Below, in pieces: positions 26,449-34,927 of a DNA stretch of 64,000 nt (position 1 is the first letter of the stretch; the number at the start of each line of letters is the position of its first letter). Origin of the DNA: Streptomyces olindensis (GTDB lineage Bacteria > Actinomycetota > Actinomycetes > Streptomycetales > Streptomycetaceae); NCBI GenBank assembly GCA_000696115.1, contig JJOH01000019.1, positions 1-64,000 on the forward strand, given 5' to 3'. The notes beneath the pieces were generated by a model. It was not told where the DNA came from and ran no database searches. It saw only the letters and a program-made list of their open reading frames with translations. The position numbers and the translations under genes were made by a program.

Positions 26449-27714
26449 TCAGGTCGTCTGCTCCGGCAGCAGCCGGGCGTCGACGGCACCAGCGCGACGA
26501 CGGGCCGCGAGGAGCCCGACGGCGACGAGGGCGGCGGCCAGCCCCAGCACACCAACCGCACCGGCGAGACTGCCGACCGCCGACTCCACGGCCAGCAGGA
26601 CGAGCGGGCAGACGAACTCACCGCCGAAGAAGGCCGCCATCCACAGCCCCGTGCCCCGGCCGCGATCCTCGAACGCCAGACGTGACATGGCGCTCGTCAG
26701 GAGGGCGGGCAGCAGCATGCCCGTGCCCACGCAGTTGATCACGGCCCCGACGACCAGCAGCGGGGCGTTGCCCGCGAGGAACATCACGCCGAAGCCGGCC
26801 GCGCAGAGCGCGAGGACCGCGGGCACCAGCGGATCCGGGGAGCGCTGCAGCCGGGCGAAGGTGATGGCTCCGCCCACGGTGGCGGCACTGGAGACCGCGG
26901 TGGCGAGGCCGATGACACCAGAGTTCTTCACCCCGAGGTCGTCCAGCAGGTACGACATCTCGACCGGGACGGTGTAGAAGACCATCGCCCCGAAGAAGGT
27001 GAGGGCGCAGATGCCCCGCAACTGCCGCCACGGGAAGCGGCGGCTGACTTCCGCCTCGGCCGGGAGCTCGTCAACGGTGGGGCGGGCAGCAGGGTTGGGC
27101 AGAGCGGTCGCCATCAGCGGGGCGAGCGCCAGGCTGACGGCGTACGCCCAGAAGGGCACCCGCCAGCCCGCCGACCCGGCGGCCCCACCGATCACGAAGA
27201 AGACGGTGGCCGACGCTGAGGCGCACATGGTCTGAAGGGCGAGGTACTTCATCCGCTGATGACCGGAGTAGTAGTCGCCGATCAGTGTGGTGCAGCACGT
27301 CATGATGGCGGCCTCGGCGATACCGACCAGGGCACGGCTGGCGATGATGGCGGCCAGGGAGTCCAGATAGAGCGGGGCCGTTCCGAACACGGCGTACAGG
27401 AGAGTCGTCACGATCAGCAGGCGCTTGCGCCCCAGCCGGTCGACGATCACCCCGGCGAAGGGGGCCAGCAGCGCCAGCGCCAGCGCCGGAACGGTCAGCG
27501 CCAACGGCACCAGCGCCTTGGCACCCGGAGTCGACTCGAAATGGTCCTGCATCTTCGGCAGCACCGGGGCGATCAGCACCGCCCCGAGGATCGGCAGGCA
27601 ACTGCCCGCCATCAGCAGGGACACGCGCAGCAGATGGGCCGGGCCGGAAACAGCGACGGCAGGCGACGCGAATTCGTCGACCGCGGCCGCGGACGGCGGG
27701 ACGGAACCAGGCAT
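26449..27714 (-). CDS. MFS transporter, probable substrate importer or exporter of the cluster
   Basis: A 421-residue major facilitator with about 12 helices. The ATG at 27714 has TGGAG ahead; the longer frame to 27795 has no ribosome site. The motif between helices 2 and 3, GVIVDRLGRKRLLI, is the MFS A-motif. It converges with the LysR gene at the edge of the catabolic cluster and lies about 200 bases from a copy of the LysR palindrome arms. It may carry the aromatic substrate, but drug/metabolite efflux is equally possible. Confidence 0.82.
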   Translation of the reverse strand: MPGSVPPSAAAVDEFASPAVAVSGPAHLLRVSLLMAGSCLPILGAVLIAPVLPKMQDHFESTPGAKALVPLALTVPALALALLAPFAGVIVDRLGRKRLLIVTTLLYAVFGTAPLYLDSLAAIIASRALVGIAEAAIMTCCTTLIGDYYSGHQRMKYLALQTMCASASATVFFVIGGAAGSAGWRVPFWAYAVSLALAPLMATALPNPAARPTVDELPAEAEVSRRFPWRQLRGICALTFFGAMVFYTVPVEMSYLLDDLGVKNSGVIGLATAVSSAATVGGAITFARLQRSPDPLVPAVLALCAAGFGVMFLAGNAPLLVVGAVINCVGTGMLLPALLTSAMSRLAFEDRGRGTGLWMAAFFGGEFVCPLVLLAVESAVGSLAGAVGVLGLAAALVAVGLLAARRRAGAVDARLLPEQTT

Positions 27715-28526
27715 GGCGACTCCAGGGGACGGCGTACGGAAGCGAACGTGCCTTAGGGGCACCGACGGCGCACGGCATGTTGGGAATGGCCGCATGTCGG
27801 CCGATGATCTGGACAGCGGCGTACGAGCACGTGCAGGTCGGGACGACTATGGGCTTGCCCGCGGCCCCGCGGCCATCCCTCGAGCGATCCGAATCTCATA
27901 TCCGGCTCATCCACACCGTGGATGACCATGGTGACAGCACCGTTCAGGGCATGCGCAGACAGCCATGTCCCGGGAAGCGTCAAGGGACAGGCTGCGGCAG
28001 GACGTGCCGGTAAGCGACGACGGCTACGCCCCCGAGCAGGGCCAGGTCGGGCCGAACGAGACGACCATGACGACGGACACCAGCCATCGCAGCAGTCCCG
28101 CGGGGTTGTTGCTCGCGCGACGGACGGCCGCCCAGCCGATGGCTCCGAAATGCGAGCCGGACCAATCTCATGGACTGCTCCGGGCATGTCCTCGCTCACC
28201 GGACAGTCTGGCGCCGCCTGGTCAGCAGCTCCATGCCGACGTCGGTGCCTGCACCTACCCGTCCGCCCTGCCGTGGCACCGCCGCTGACCCGCAGCAGCC
28301 CTCCCCGGCGCGTCTCTCCGGTCTGTCGCCCCCCTGACCATGACCATCCTCGGCGTGGATGTGCAGCGAGCGGCACGGCCCTCCCCCAGAGCCTGAGACG
28401 TCGGGGCCGGCCGCGAGGGAGATACCGACCGCGTACCGCCCACCCCCCGACAGCCGGACCGCATACCCGACCCCAGGCCGCGGCCACGGCGATCACGCCG
28501 CCCGCAAGACAGCGCGGCGGCACGCG
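27715..28526. other. Decayed region upstream of the MFS gene
   Basis: About 800 bases without a convincing gene. On the minus strand near 28010-28170 there is a membrane-protein-like patch (AIGWAAVRRASNNPAGLLRW, then LVSVVMVVSFG) split between frames, possibly a relic of a small Streptomyces membrane protein. I cannot name it. Confidence 0.35.
27908..27924. promoter_or_regulatory. Inverted repeat with the same arms as the LysR palindrome
   Basis: CATCCAC at 27908-27914, three bases, then GTGGATG at 27918-27924. The 7-base arms equal those at 25359-25379 but in the opposite order. It lies about 195 bases upstream of the MFS start and could be a second site for the same regulator, or chance. 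Confidence 0.3.
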
Positions 28527-28790
28527 TCATGCGGCCCGGCAGAGCACCGCGGTCAGTGCCTGCCGCAGCAGATCGGTCGCCTCGGTAATGGCGGTGGCGC
28601 CATCCGGTGTACGCCAGGCCACGTATCCGTCCGGGCGGACCAGCAGCGCGCCCTCCTCGCCGATCTCCGCGCGGCGGCTCCACTCGCCGTAGGCGTCGTG
28701 GGCGTCGCGGTCGATGACGACACCGCGCAGGTCGAGGCCGAGTTCCCCGGCCAGGATGTCTGCCGGCTGATCCGTCGGCTCATCGATGAC
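28527..28790 (-). pseudogene. 3' remnant of an FAD-dependent aromatic hydroxylase (PheA/TfdB type)
   Basis: The minus strand reads LDLRGVVIDRDAHDAYGEW, EIGEEGALLVRPDGYVAW and ITEATDLLRQALTAVL, ending at 28527. This is the C-terminal thioredoxin-like domain of PheA/TfdB-type hydroxylases, which normally exceed 500 residues. Everything before roughly residue LAGEL is missing. The sequence beyond 28760 belongs to another broken gene on the other strand. Confidence 0.7.
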
Positions 28791-29277
28791 TGCCCCAATA
28801 TCGCCGTCATCAAGGCCGAGGGTGGGTTCCCCTCGTTCCAGGGTGCCGTGGAGTACCACCGGCTCTTCGGCAGCGAGGTGGTCATCTCGGTGCCGATCGA
28901 AGGCGACCTGATTCCGCTCGGCCAGCTCATGCCGATCCAGCTTTCGGCGACCAGCGACCATGAGTACTACGGCCCGACGATCCCGCGAGTCGTGGAACAG
29001 GTCCGGGACGAGAAGTACGACGCTGCCACAGAACTGTTCTGGCGCATCCACCCCGCCAGGAAGGCCAAGGGCGCCATGGCGGCGCAGCTCAACGGAGGTG
29101 CGTTCATCAACCGGCAGGCGTGGAAGTTACAGGGTTGGCTCCAGGGCTACAACGGCGGGCCGCTGCGCCAGCCGATTCAGCGCATCCACGACGCACAGAT
29201 GAAAGCGCTCCGCAAGGGGCTGATCGACTCCGAGCATGGACCCGTTCCGGGAGTTCCTCATCGGCCGCAACCCGGTG
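28757..29277 (+). pseudogene. 3' part of a dihydrodipicolinate synthase (DapA)-family gene
   Basis: The plus strand reads RRLIDDCPNIAVIKAEGGFP (lysine of the Schiff base in VIKAEGG), then SEVVISVPIEGDLIPLGQ, PTIPRVVEQVRDEKYDAATE, LFWRIHPARKAKGAM and LQGYNGGPLRQP. This is the C-terminal half of a DapA-family aldolase or dehydratase. The expected end, DPFREFLIGRNPV before TGA at 29277, is in another frame, so there is also a frameshift near 29235. The first half of the gene is absent. Confidence 0.75.
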
Positions 29278-29488
29278 TGATCGCTGATGCCGACGAACAG
29301 CCGGCCACAGACCGGCGCACGCCACTCGCTTCGGAAGCATTCGGCGTAGCGGCCCCGGACGGCGGCGAACCGCTGCCCTGCGGGGCCGTTACCGCTGCAC
29401 GCGTCCCTACGGTTCAGCCACGGCGAAAATCCTCGTTCGGCATGTACAGCCGAATCCGCACGTGGGTGTGGCCGACCTGGGAACACCT

Positions 29489-31699
29489 TCAGGAGCGAGC
29501 GGACGGCTCAGGCTGCGGAGTGGGGCCGTCCGACGTCGCGGCCGGAAGCGGTTCGTCCGGCGGGTCGACGGAGAGGTGCGGCATGCTGCGGTCCAGCCAG
29601 GCGGGGAGCCACCAGTTCGCCTTGCCGAACAGGTGCATGACGGCAGGGACCAGGACGGTGCGCAGGATGAAGGCGTCCAGGGCGACGGCGGCGGCGAGGC
29701 CGATGCCGAACTCGGCGATCACGCGCTGGCCGCCGAAGACGAAGGCGACGAAGACACAGACCATGATGGCGGCGGCAGCGGTGATGACCCGGGCGGTCTC
29801 CACCTGACCGACGCGCACCGAACGGGCGTTGTCCTTGGTGTGCACCCATTCCTCGTGCATCCGGCTGACCAGGAACACCTGGTAGTCCATGGACAGGCCG
29901 AACAGGATGGAGATCATGATCACGGGGATGAACGCGTCCACGGGTCCTTCCTTCCCGAGCCCGAGCGCCTCCGAGCCCCAGCCCCACTGGAACATCGCGA
30001 TCAGGATGCCGAAGGAGGCCCCGGCTGCCAGCAGGTTCATCACCGCCCCGGTGGCCGGTATCAGCAGGCTGCGGAAGGCGAGCATGAGCAGCAGCCCGCC
30101 GAGGACCACGATGACCGCGATGAACTGCGGCAGCTTGTCGGTGAGCACGCTCGCGAAGTCGTCGAAGACCGCGGTCTGGCCGCCGACGTGAACCTTCAGG
30201 GTGGTGCCCTGCTCGGCGGCGGGGATCACCCTGTCGCGCAGGTGGTCGATCAGATCGGAGGTCTGCTTCGCCTGGGGGGAGGTGGTGGGGACGACCTGGA
30301 CGATGCCCACCGTGGCACCGGGCCGGATGGGCACCGCGGCGACACTCGCGACGCCGTCGACGCTCTCCAGGCGGGTGGACAGTTTCACCAGCGCGGCCTT
30401 GTCCGCGGCCGTAGGGGCCTGGGCGACCAGTTGCAGAGGCCCGTTGAAGCCGGGGCCGAATCCGTCGGCCAGCAGGTCGTACGCCTTGCGGGTGGTGCTG
30501 GACTCCGGGTTGTTGCCCGCGTCGGAGGATCCCAGGCGCAGGGAGAACACGGGGATGGTGAGCGTTGCCATCACGACCAGGGCGACCAGCGACAGCGCCC
30601 GGGGACGCCGTTGCAGCACAGCGGCCCAGCGGGACCACAGACCGGATGCGGTGTTCTCGGCCAGAGGTTCGCCCGCGGCCAGCCGGCGCCGGGTCCGCCG
30701 GCCGAGCACGCGCGTCCCGAGCATGCCGAGCATGGCGGGCAGCAGGGTGACCGCGGCGAGCACGGTCATGGCCACGGTCAGCGACGCGGCCACGGCGACG
30801 CCATTGAGGAAGTTGACCCGCAGGACGAACATGCCGAGGAGGGCGATGCAGACGGTGGCGCCGGCGAACAGGACGGCACGTCCTGAGGTGTTCACCGCCC
30901 TGGTCAGGGACTCGGGGACATCGAGTCCTGACAGCAGGCCCTTGCGGTGCCGGGTGACGATGAACAGGGCGTAGTCGATGCCCACACCGAGGCCGATCAG
31001 GGCGGACAGGGTCGGGGCGACGTCCCCCATGGTCATGGCATGGCTGAGCAGGCCCGTGGCGAGGATGGCGGTGCCGACCCCGGCGATCGCGGTCAGGATC
31101 GGCAACGCCATGGCGAACAGCGAGCCGAAGGCGAGGAACAGCACGACGGCGGCGGCGAGCACGCCGACCAGTTCGCTGGTGGCCGGCGGTGCCTGTTCAG
31201 TGTTCTGGATCGCCTGGCCGCCCAGTTCGACTTGTAGGCCGTCGGTCCTGGCCGTCTTGGCGGTGTCGATCACCCGGTTGATGTCCGACTTGTCGAGTTC
31301 CGGCCCGGGCTTGGCGAAGGTGACCTGCGCGTAGGCGGTGCGGCCGTCCTTGCTGATCTGGGCGGCACCTTGCGCTCCGTAGGGGCTGGTGACGGCGCTG
31401 ACCTCGGGCAGCGTGGAGATCTTGTCCAGGGTGCCGGTCATCCGCTGCTTCGTCGCGGCGTCGCGGACGGAGCCGGTCTCGACATGCCAGACCACGGTGT
31501 CCGTGTCACCGGACTGGCTGGGGAAGGCCGACTTGAGCAGATTGAGGGCGCGGGTGGATTCGGTGTTGGGCAGCGAGAAGCTGTTGTTGTAGGCGCTTCC
31601 GGCGCTCTGCGATGCGACGCCGAGTCCTACGAGCATGCACAGCCAGAGCAGGACGACGACGAGCCGGTGCCGGTAACACCAGCGGGCGAGAGTGGACAT
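29489..31699 (-). CDS. MmpL-family RND-type transporter
   Basis: A 736-residue MMPL-domain exporter, normal for Streptomyces, with about 11-12 transmembrane helices. After the N-terminal helix and first extracellular domain come helix blocks around residues 175-330 and 525-690. GLGVGIDYALFIVTRHR and GLSMDYQVFLVSRMHEEW, carrying the D-Y pairs of the proton relay, are present in each half. It exports lipids, antibiotics or dyes across the membrane; the substrate is unknown. No regulator is adjacent. A 25-codon relic of a relative lies at 14494-14568. Confidence 0.92.
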   Translation of the reverse strand: MSTLARWCYRHRLVVVLLWLCMLVGLGVASQSAGSAYNNSFSLPNTESTRALNLLKSAFPSQSGDTDTVVWHVETGSVRDAATKQRMTGTLDKISTLPEVSAVTSPYGAQGAAQISKDGRTAYAQVTFAKPGPELDKSDINRVIDTAKTARTDGLQVELGGQAIQNTEQAPPATSELVGVLAAAVVLFLAFGSLFAMALPILTAIAGVGTAILATGLLSHAMTMGDVAPTLSALIGLGVGIDYALFIVTRHRKGLLSGLDVPESLTRAVNTSGRAVLFAGATVCIALLGMFVLRVNFLNGVAVAASLTVAMTVLAAVTLLPAMLGMLGTRVLGRRTRRRLAAGEPLAENTASGLWSRWAAVLQRRPRALSLVALVVMATLTIPVFSLRLGSSDAGNNPESSTTRKAYDLLADGFGPGFNGPLQLVAQAPTAADKAALVKLSTRLESVDGVASVAAVPIRPGATVGIVQVVPTTSPQAKQTSDLIDHLRDRVIPAAEQGTTLKVHVGGQTAVFDDFASVLTDKLPQFIAVIVVLGGLLLMLAFRSLLIPATGAVMNLLAAGASFGILIAMFQWGWGSEALGLGKEGPVDAFIPVIMISILFGLSMDYQVFLVSRMHEEWVHTKDNARSVRVGQVETARVITAAAAIMVCVFVAFVFGGQRVIAEFGIGLAAAVALDAFILRTVLVPAVMHLFGKANWWLPAWLDRSMPHLSVDPPDEPLPAATSDGPTPQPEPSARS

Positions 31700-31799
31700 C
31701 GGGGCTCCAGGGCTCCACGTTCAGGGATGGGGCAGTTCGGCAGGCGGCGAAACACGAGAACGGTCCGGCCTGGTGCCGAAGTCACGGACGTCTTCGCTT

Positions 31800-31828
31800 C
31801 GTTGCGCGAGGGCCCGTTGCGCGAGGGC
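31800..31828. repeat. Tandem repeat of 14 bases between MmpL and reductase genes
   Basis: CGTTGCGCGAGGGC occurs at 31800-31813 and again at 31815-31828, a 15-base period. It is about 100 bases upstream of the MmpL start and could be part of its control region. Confidence 0.5.
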
Positions 31829-31890
31829 TTGACGTTCTCGTCCAGGACGCGGACCTCTCACCACGCGCGCAGAAGCAGAAGGGGGCGCGG

Positions 31891-32865
31891 TCAGCGAGTG
31901 ACTTCCGTCGACAGGTCGGCGAGACGCCGGGTCTCCTCGTCGCTCAGGGTGATCTTCATCGCCCCGGCGGCCTCCTCGCCGTGATGCGGCTTGGAGGCTC
32001 CCGATGTGGCGACGACGGTGTCGCCGTAGTAGGTGACCAGCCATGCCAGCGCGACCTGGCCGACGGTGGCCCGGTGCGCTTCGGCGATCGTGCGGAGTTC
32101 GTCGATCAACGGGGTGGTGCGGTGCAGGCTCTTGTGGGAGATGCCGGTGAGCATGCGGCGCTGGCGCGGGAGTTTGTCGACCAGCGTGGGGTCGGCGTGG
32201 AGTTTGCCGGTCAGCATGCCGCTGCGCAGGGGTACGTAGGCGATCAGGGTGATGCCGAGACGTCGGGCGGTCTCCAGCACGCCGTTGGTCTCGATCTTGC
32301 GGTGCAGCAGGTTGATCTGCACCTGGTTGGCTGCCAACGGGCTGCCGTGCTGCGCCAGTTCGGCATGTGCGGCTTCCATCTGCCGGGCCGAGAAGTTACT
32401 GACGCCGACCGAGCGGATCTTCCCTAGTTCGACCAGGTGTGCCATCGCCCGCGCCTGGGTTCGGATCGACGACCAGCTGCCGTAGGGGACATGGATCTGG
32501 TGCAGGTCGACGGGGAAGGGCGTCAGATTCGCGATGCGGTCACCGATGGTGCCCTCGATGCTGCGTGCGGTCCGGCCGAGGGGTGTCCACTTGGTGGAGA
32601 CGGTCACGTCGCCGGGTTGCTGCCCGGCGCTGCTGAGTGCGGCGCTGAGGCTGCGTTCCGATCTTCCCTTGCCGTATCCCTCAGCGGTGTCGAACCAGGT
32701 GATACCGCTGTCCAGTGCCGTTTTGACGATGGTGTCGACCTGCGACTGCGGCAGGGCCGGCCAGAACGTGCCGGAGCCTCCGCCGGAGAACTGCGCGGCA
32801 CCAAGACCTATGGGTGAGATGCGGACGCCGGTGCGTCCGAGCTCTCGGAGAGTCATGAGGGGCAT
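31891..32865 (-). CDS. Aldo/keto reductase
   Basis: A 324-residue NADPH-dependent aldo/keto reductase from the ATG at 32865 (a second ATG is three codons on). The catalytic tetrad is visible: Asp and Tyr in WFDTAEGYGKG, Lys in VSTKWTP and His in QIHVPYGS. The NADPH-site region follows in LVTYYGDTVVATSGAS. It is divergent from a TetR gene across 54 bases holding a 13/14 palindrome, so it is probably induced by a toxic aldehyde or ketone. A decayed relative lies at 37178-37590. Confidence 0.9.
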   Translation of the reverse strand: MPLMTLRELGRTGVRISPIGLGAAQFSGGGSGTFWPALPQSQVDTIVKTALDSGITWFDTAEGYGKGRSERSLSAALSSAGQQPGDVTVSTKWTPLGRTARSIEGTIGDRIANLTPFPVDLHQIHVPYGSWSSIRTQARAMAHLVELGKIRSVGVSNFSARQMEAAHAELAQHGSPLAANQVQINLLHRKIETNGVLETARRLGITLIAYVPLRSGMLTGKLHADPTLVDKLPRQRRMLTGISHKSLHRTTPLIDELRTIAEAHRATVGQVALAWLVTYYGDTVVATSGASKPHHGEEAAGAMKITLSDEETRRLADLSTEVTR

Positions 32866-32871
32866 CGTACA

Positions 32872-32903
32872 CCCATGACGAGACAGCCATGTCTCATCAT
32901 GGG
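32872..32903. promoter_or_regulatory. TetR-type operator between reductase and regulator
   Basis: CCCATGACGAGACA (32872-32885), four bases, then TGTCTCATCATGGG (32890-32903). The 14-base arms match at 13 positions. It fills the short divergent gap and would let the TetR protein repress both genes. Confidence 0.75.
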
Positions 32904-32919
32904 CCGTTAACATTACGGG

Positions 32920-33483
32920 GTGGTCAAATCTGATAGCGGGATGCAGCGGACCCGATCGGCGATCCTCGACGCCGCCGCCCGGGTACTTGGCCGACGGCCG
33001 GACGCGGCGATGGCAGAGATCGCGGACGAGGCCGGCGTGGGGCGCGCGACGCTCTACCGGCATTTCCCGACGCGGGAGTCGCTGCTGCGAGGCCTGGCCC
33101 AGGCAGGGATCACCGAACTCGTGGAGGCCTTCGAGGCCGCTCACCTCGACGAGCTTCCGGCCGACCGGGCAATCGCCCGGATCGTCTCGGTGTTCCTGCG
33201 GGAAGGCATCAAGTACGCGGCTGTCATCAGACAAGCCGACGAGTACTGCGAACCAGATCTCATGAAGCGCACGGTCGGCCCCGTCCGCGAAGTGATCGAC
33301 CGCGGGGTCCGCGACAAGGTGCTACGCGACGATCTGCGCGGTGACGCGATGTTCGCGATGTTCTCCGCGATCGCGGAACGCGCGCTCTGGTTGACGATCG
33401 ACGATGCGATGCCCCCCGAGGACGCCACAGAGGCCGCCGTGGCGATCTTCCTCAACGGCGCACGGAGGCCCGAGCGGCCCTGA
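32920..33483 (+). CDS. TetR-family transcriptional regulator (divergent to reductase)
   Basis: A 187-residue TetR repressor. The N-terminal domain RSAILDAAARVLGRRPDAAM, then IADEAGVGRATLYRHFPTRE, is the standard HTH. A GTG at 32920 is the first start; TAACAT lies 7 bases upstream, so the message may be leaderless, since no ribosome site is visible. The C-terminal ligand domain is unassigned. It faces the aldo/keto reductase across the palindrome at 32872-32903. Confidence 0.9.
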   Translation: MVKSDSGMQRTRSAILDAAARVLGRRPDAAMAEIADEAGVGRATLYRHFPTRESLLRGLAQAGITELVEAFEAAHLDELPADRAIARIVSVFLREGIKYAAVIRQADEYCEPDLMKRTVGPVREVIDRGVRDKVLRDDLRGDAMFAMFSAIAERALWLTIDDAMPPEDATEAAVAIFLNGARRPERP

Positions 33484-33503
33484 GGCTCCGGACGGGTTGG
33501 AGT

Positions 33504-33542
33504 GGAACGGCGTTGTGGGCTCACTGATCACAACGCCGTTCC
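33504..33542. terminator. Terminator between convergent TetR and ferredoxin reductase genes
   Basis: GGAACGGCGTTGTG pairs perfectly with CACAACGCCGTTCC over 14 bases with an 11-base loop. It lies 20 bases after the TetR stop and 62 bases from the convergent reductase end. Confidence 0.85.
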
Positions 33543-33604
33543 GTATGTGGGCGGTTAACAACGAGCCGGACTTGACCCGCGCTACCCGCAGGCCCATGAC
33601 GAAG

Positions 33605-34735
33605 TCATGTGGGGGTCGCGGCAGCAGCGGGCGCTCCGGCGCCGAGCCGCTTGAGTTTGACGACAGGAAGACGGTGATTGACGGCTACGGCAGTGGCCGT
33701 AGCCCCGTCGTGGCGCCATCGCAGCAGTGCGCTGCGGTCGGCCACCGATCCGGCGAGGACTTCCGGGGGTCCGGTGAGCGGCAGTTCGCCGCTGATCTTG
33801 ATGTCGAGTCCCGACTGCTCAGTCCAGAAATAGGGGTCCGGTCGGTACGGCCGTGCGGACGCGCCGTGCAGCAGACCGGTGGCAGCCGCTCGTCCCTGCT
33901 CGACTGCGTTGGTCCAGTGAGGAGTTCGCCGTCCTTCTCGTGTCACGACATCCCCGGCGGCGACCACGCCCGGAGCGACGCGACAACACGCGTCGGCAAC
34001 GAGCCCACCGCCGGTGTCCAGGGGCAGGCCGGAGTCCCGCAACCAGTCGGTGTTCGGCAGGTCACCCACCGCGCACACGATCACGTCAGCCTCCAGGACC
34101 GACTCGCCACAGCGCAGATAGTGTTCGCCCGCGATCTCGACTCCGTCCGGCGCGACGCGGACGCGGATGCCGTGATCACGCGCGGCGGCGACGGCGAGGT
34201 CCGCCAGCCATGGCCCGAGCAACCTCAGCAGCGGCGGGACGAGGTCGACCACCGTGACGTCCAGGCCCAGGGCGCGGCAGGTCGTTGCGACCTCCATGCC
34301 GAGGAAGCCGCCGCCCACCACGATCACGCTGCCGGCGCCGGCGAGCCGGGAAGCGAGGGCCGCGGCGTCGTCCAGGGTGCGCACCACCAGGTCGTTGCCG
34401 CCGGTCAGGCGGCGTGCCCGGGCCCCCGTGGCGACCACCAGCCCGTCGTACGGCACCTGAGTGCCGTCAGCCAGCGTCACCATGCGGCCGGGGACGTCCA
34501 GCCGTACGGCACGCGCCCCGGTGCGGAACTCGATGTCCTCGCCCGGCGGGGGAAGCATGGCCGATTCCGCGTCCTGCCGGCCGGCGAGGACGCCCTTGGA
34601 CAACGGGACGCGCGAGTAGGGATGGTGAGCTTCTTCGGACAGGACGGTCACCTGTCCCTCGAAGCCCTCCGCCCGCAGACTCTCCGCCGCTGTCAGCGCG
34701 GCGATGGAGCCGCCCACCACGACGATCCGCCTCAC
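33605..34735 (-). CDS. FAD-dependent ferredoxin reductase
   Basis: About 376 residues of the rubredoxin/putidaredoxin-reductase type. The preferred start is GTG at 34735 (VRRIVVVGGSIAALTAAESL), overlapping the ferredoxin stop (GTGA); an ATG at 34765 lies inside the ferredoxin gene. FAD fold VVGGSIAALTA, NAD fold VIVVGGGFLGMEVA and the C-terminal PHWTNAVEQGRAAATGLL are present. It passes electrons from NAD(P)H to the ferredoxin for the P450, completing a three-component system. Confidence 0.9.
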   Translation of the reverse strand: MRRIVVVGGSIAALTAAESLRAEGFEGQVTVLSEEAHHPYSRVPLSKGVLAGRQDAESAMLPPPGEDIEFRTGARAVRLDVPGRMVTLADGTQVPYDGLVVATGARARRLTGGNDLVVRTLDDAAALASRLAGAGSVIVVGGGFLGMEVATTCRALGLDVTVVDLVPPLLRLLGPWLADLAVAAARDHGIRVRVAPDGVEIAGEHYLRCGESVLEADVIVCAVGDLPNTDWLRDSGLPLDTGGGLVADACCRVAPGVVAAGDVVTREGRRTPHWTNAVEQGRAAATGLLHGASARPYRPDPYFWTEQSGLDIKISGELPLTGPPEVLAGSVADRSALLRWRHDGATATAVAVNHRLPVVKLKRLGAGAPAAAATPT

Positions 34736-34926
34736 GGCTGGAGCCTCAACGCCGCGACGGGGCACACGCGTACGGCGGCGGCCACGGCGCTCTCGCGCTC
34801 CGGGGCCACCTCCTCGTGGGTCAGGTGCAGCTCACCGTCGTCGTCGAGCCGGAACACCTCGGGCGCGGTCTGCTCGCACAGCCCGTGTCCCTCGCAGCGC
34901 TCGACGTCCACCACGATCCTGGACAT
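34732..34926 (-). CDS. 3Fe-4S-type ferredoxin
   Basis: A 64-residue ferredoxin typical of actinobacterial P450 partners. The cluster-binding pattern is CEGHGLCEQTAPEVF with a later CPVAAL, giving three cysteines and a histidine in the spaced fourth position. The ATG at 34926 follows the P450 stop by one base, and the stop overlaps the reductase start. It carries single electrons to the P450. Confidence 0.93.
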   Translation of the reverse strand: MSRIVVDVERCEGHGLCEQTAPEVFRLDDDGELHLTHEEVAPERESAVAAAVRVCPVAALRLQP

Positions 34927-34927
34927 C

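Noticed and set aside
28359..29807. A 482-codon plus-strand frame across the DapA remnant
   Set aside because: Only about 28757-29235 resembles a protein family. The ends are antisense to the hydroxylase remnant and to MmpL.
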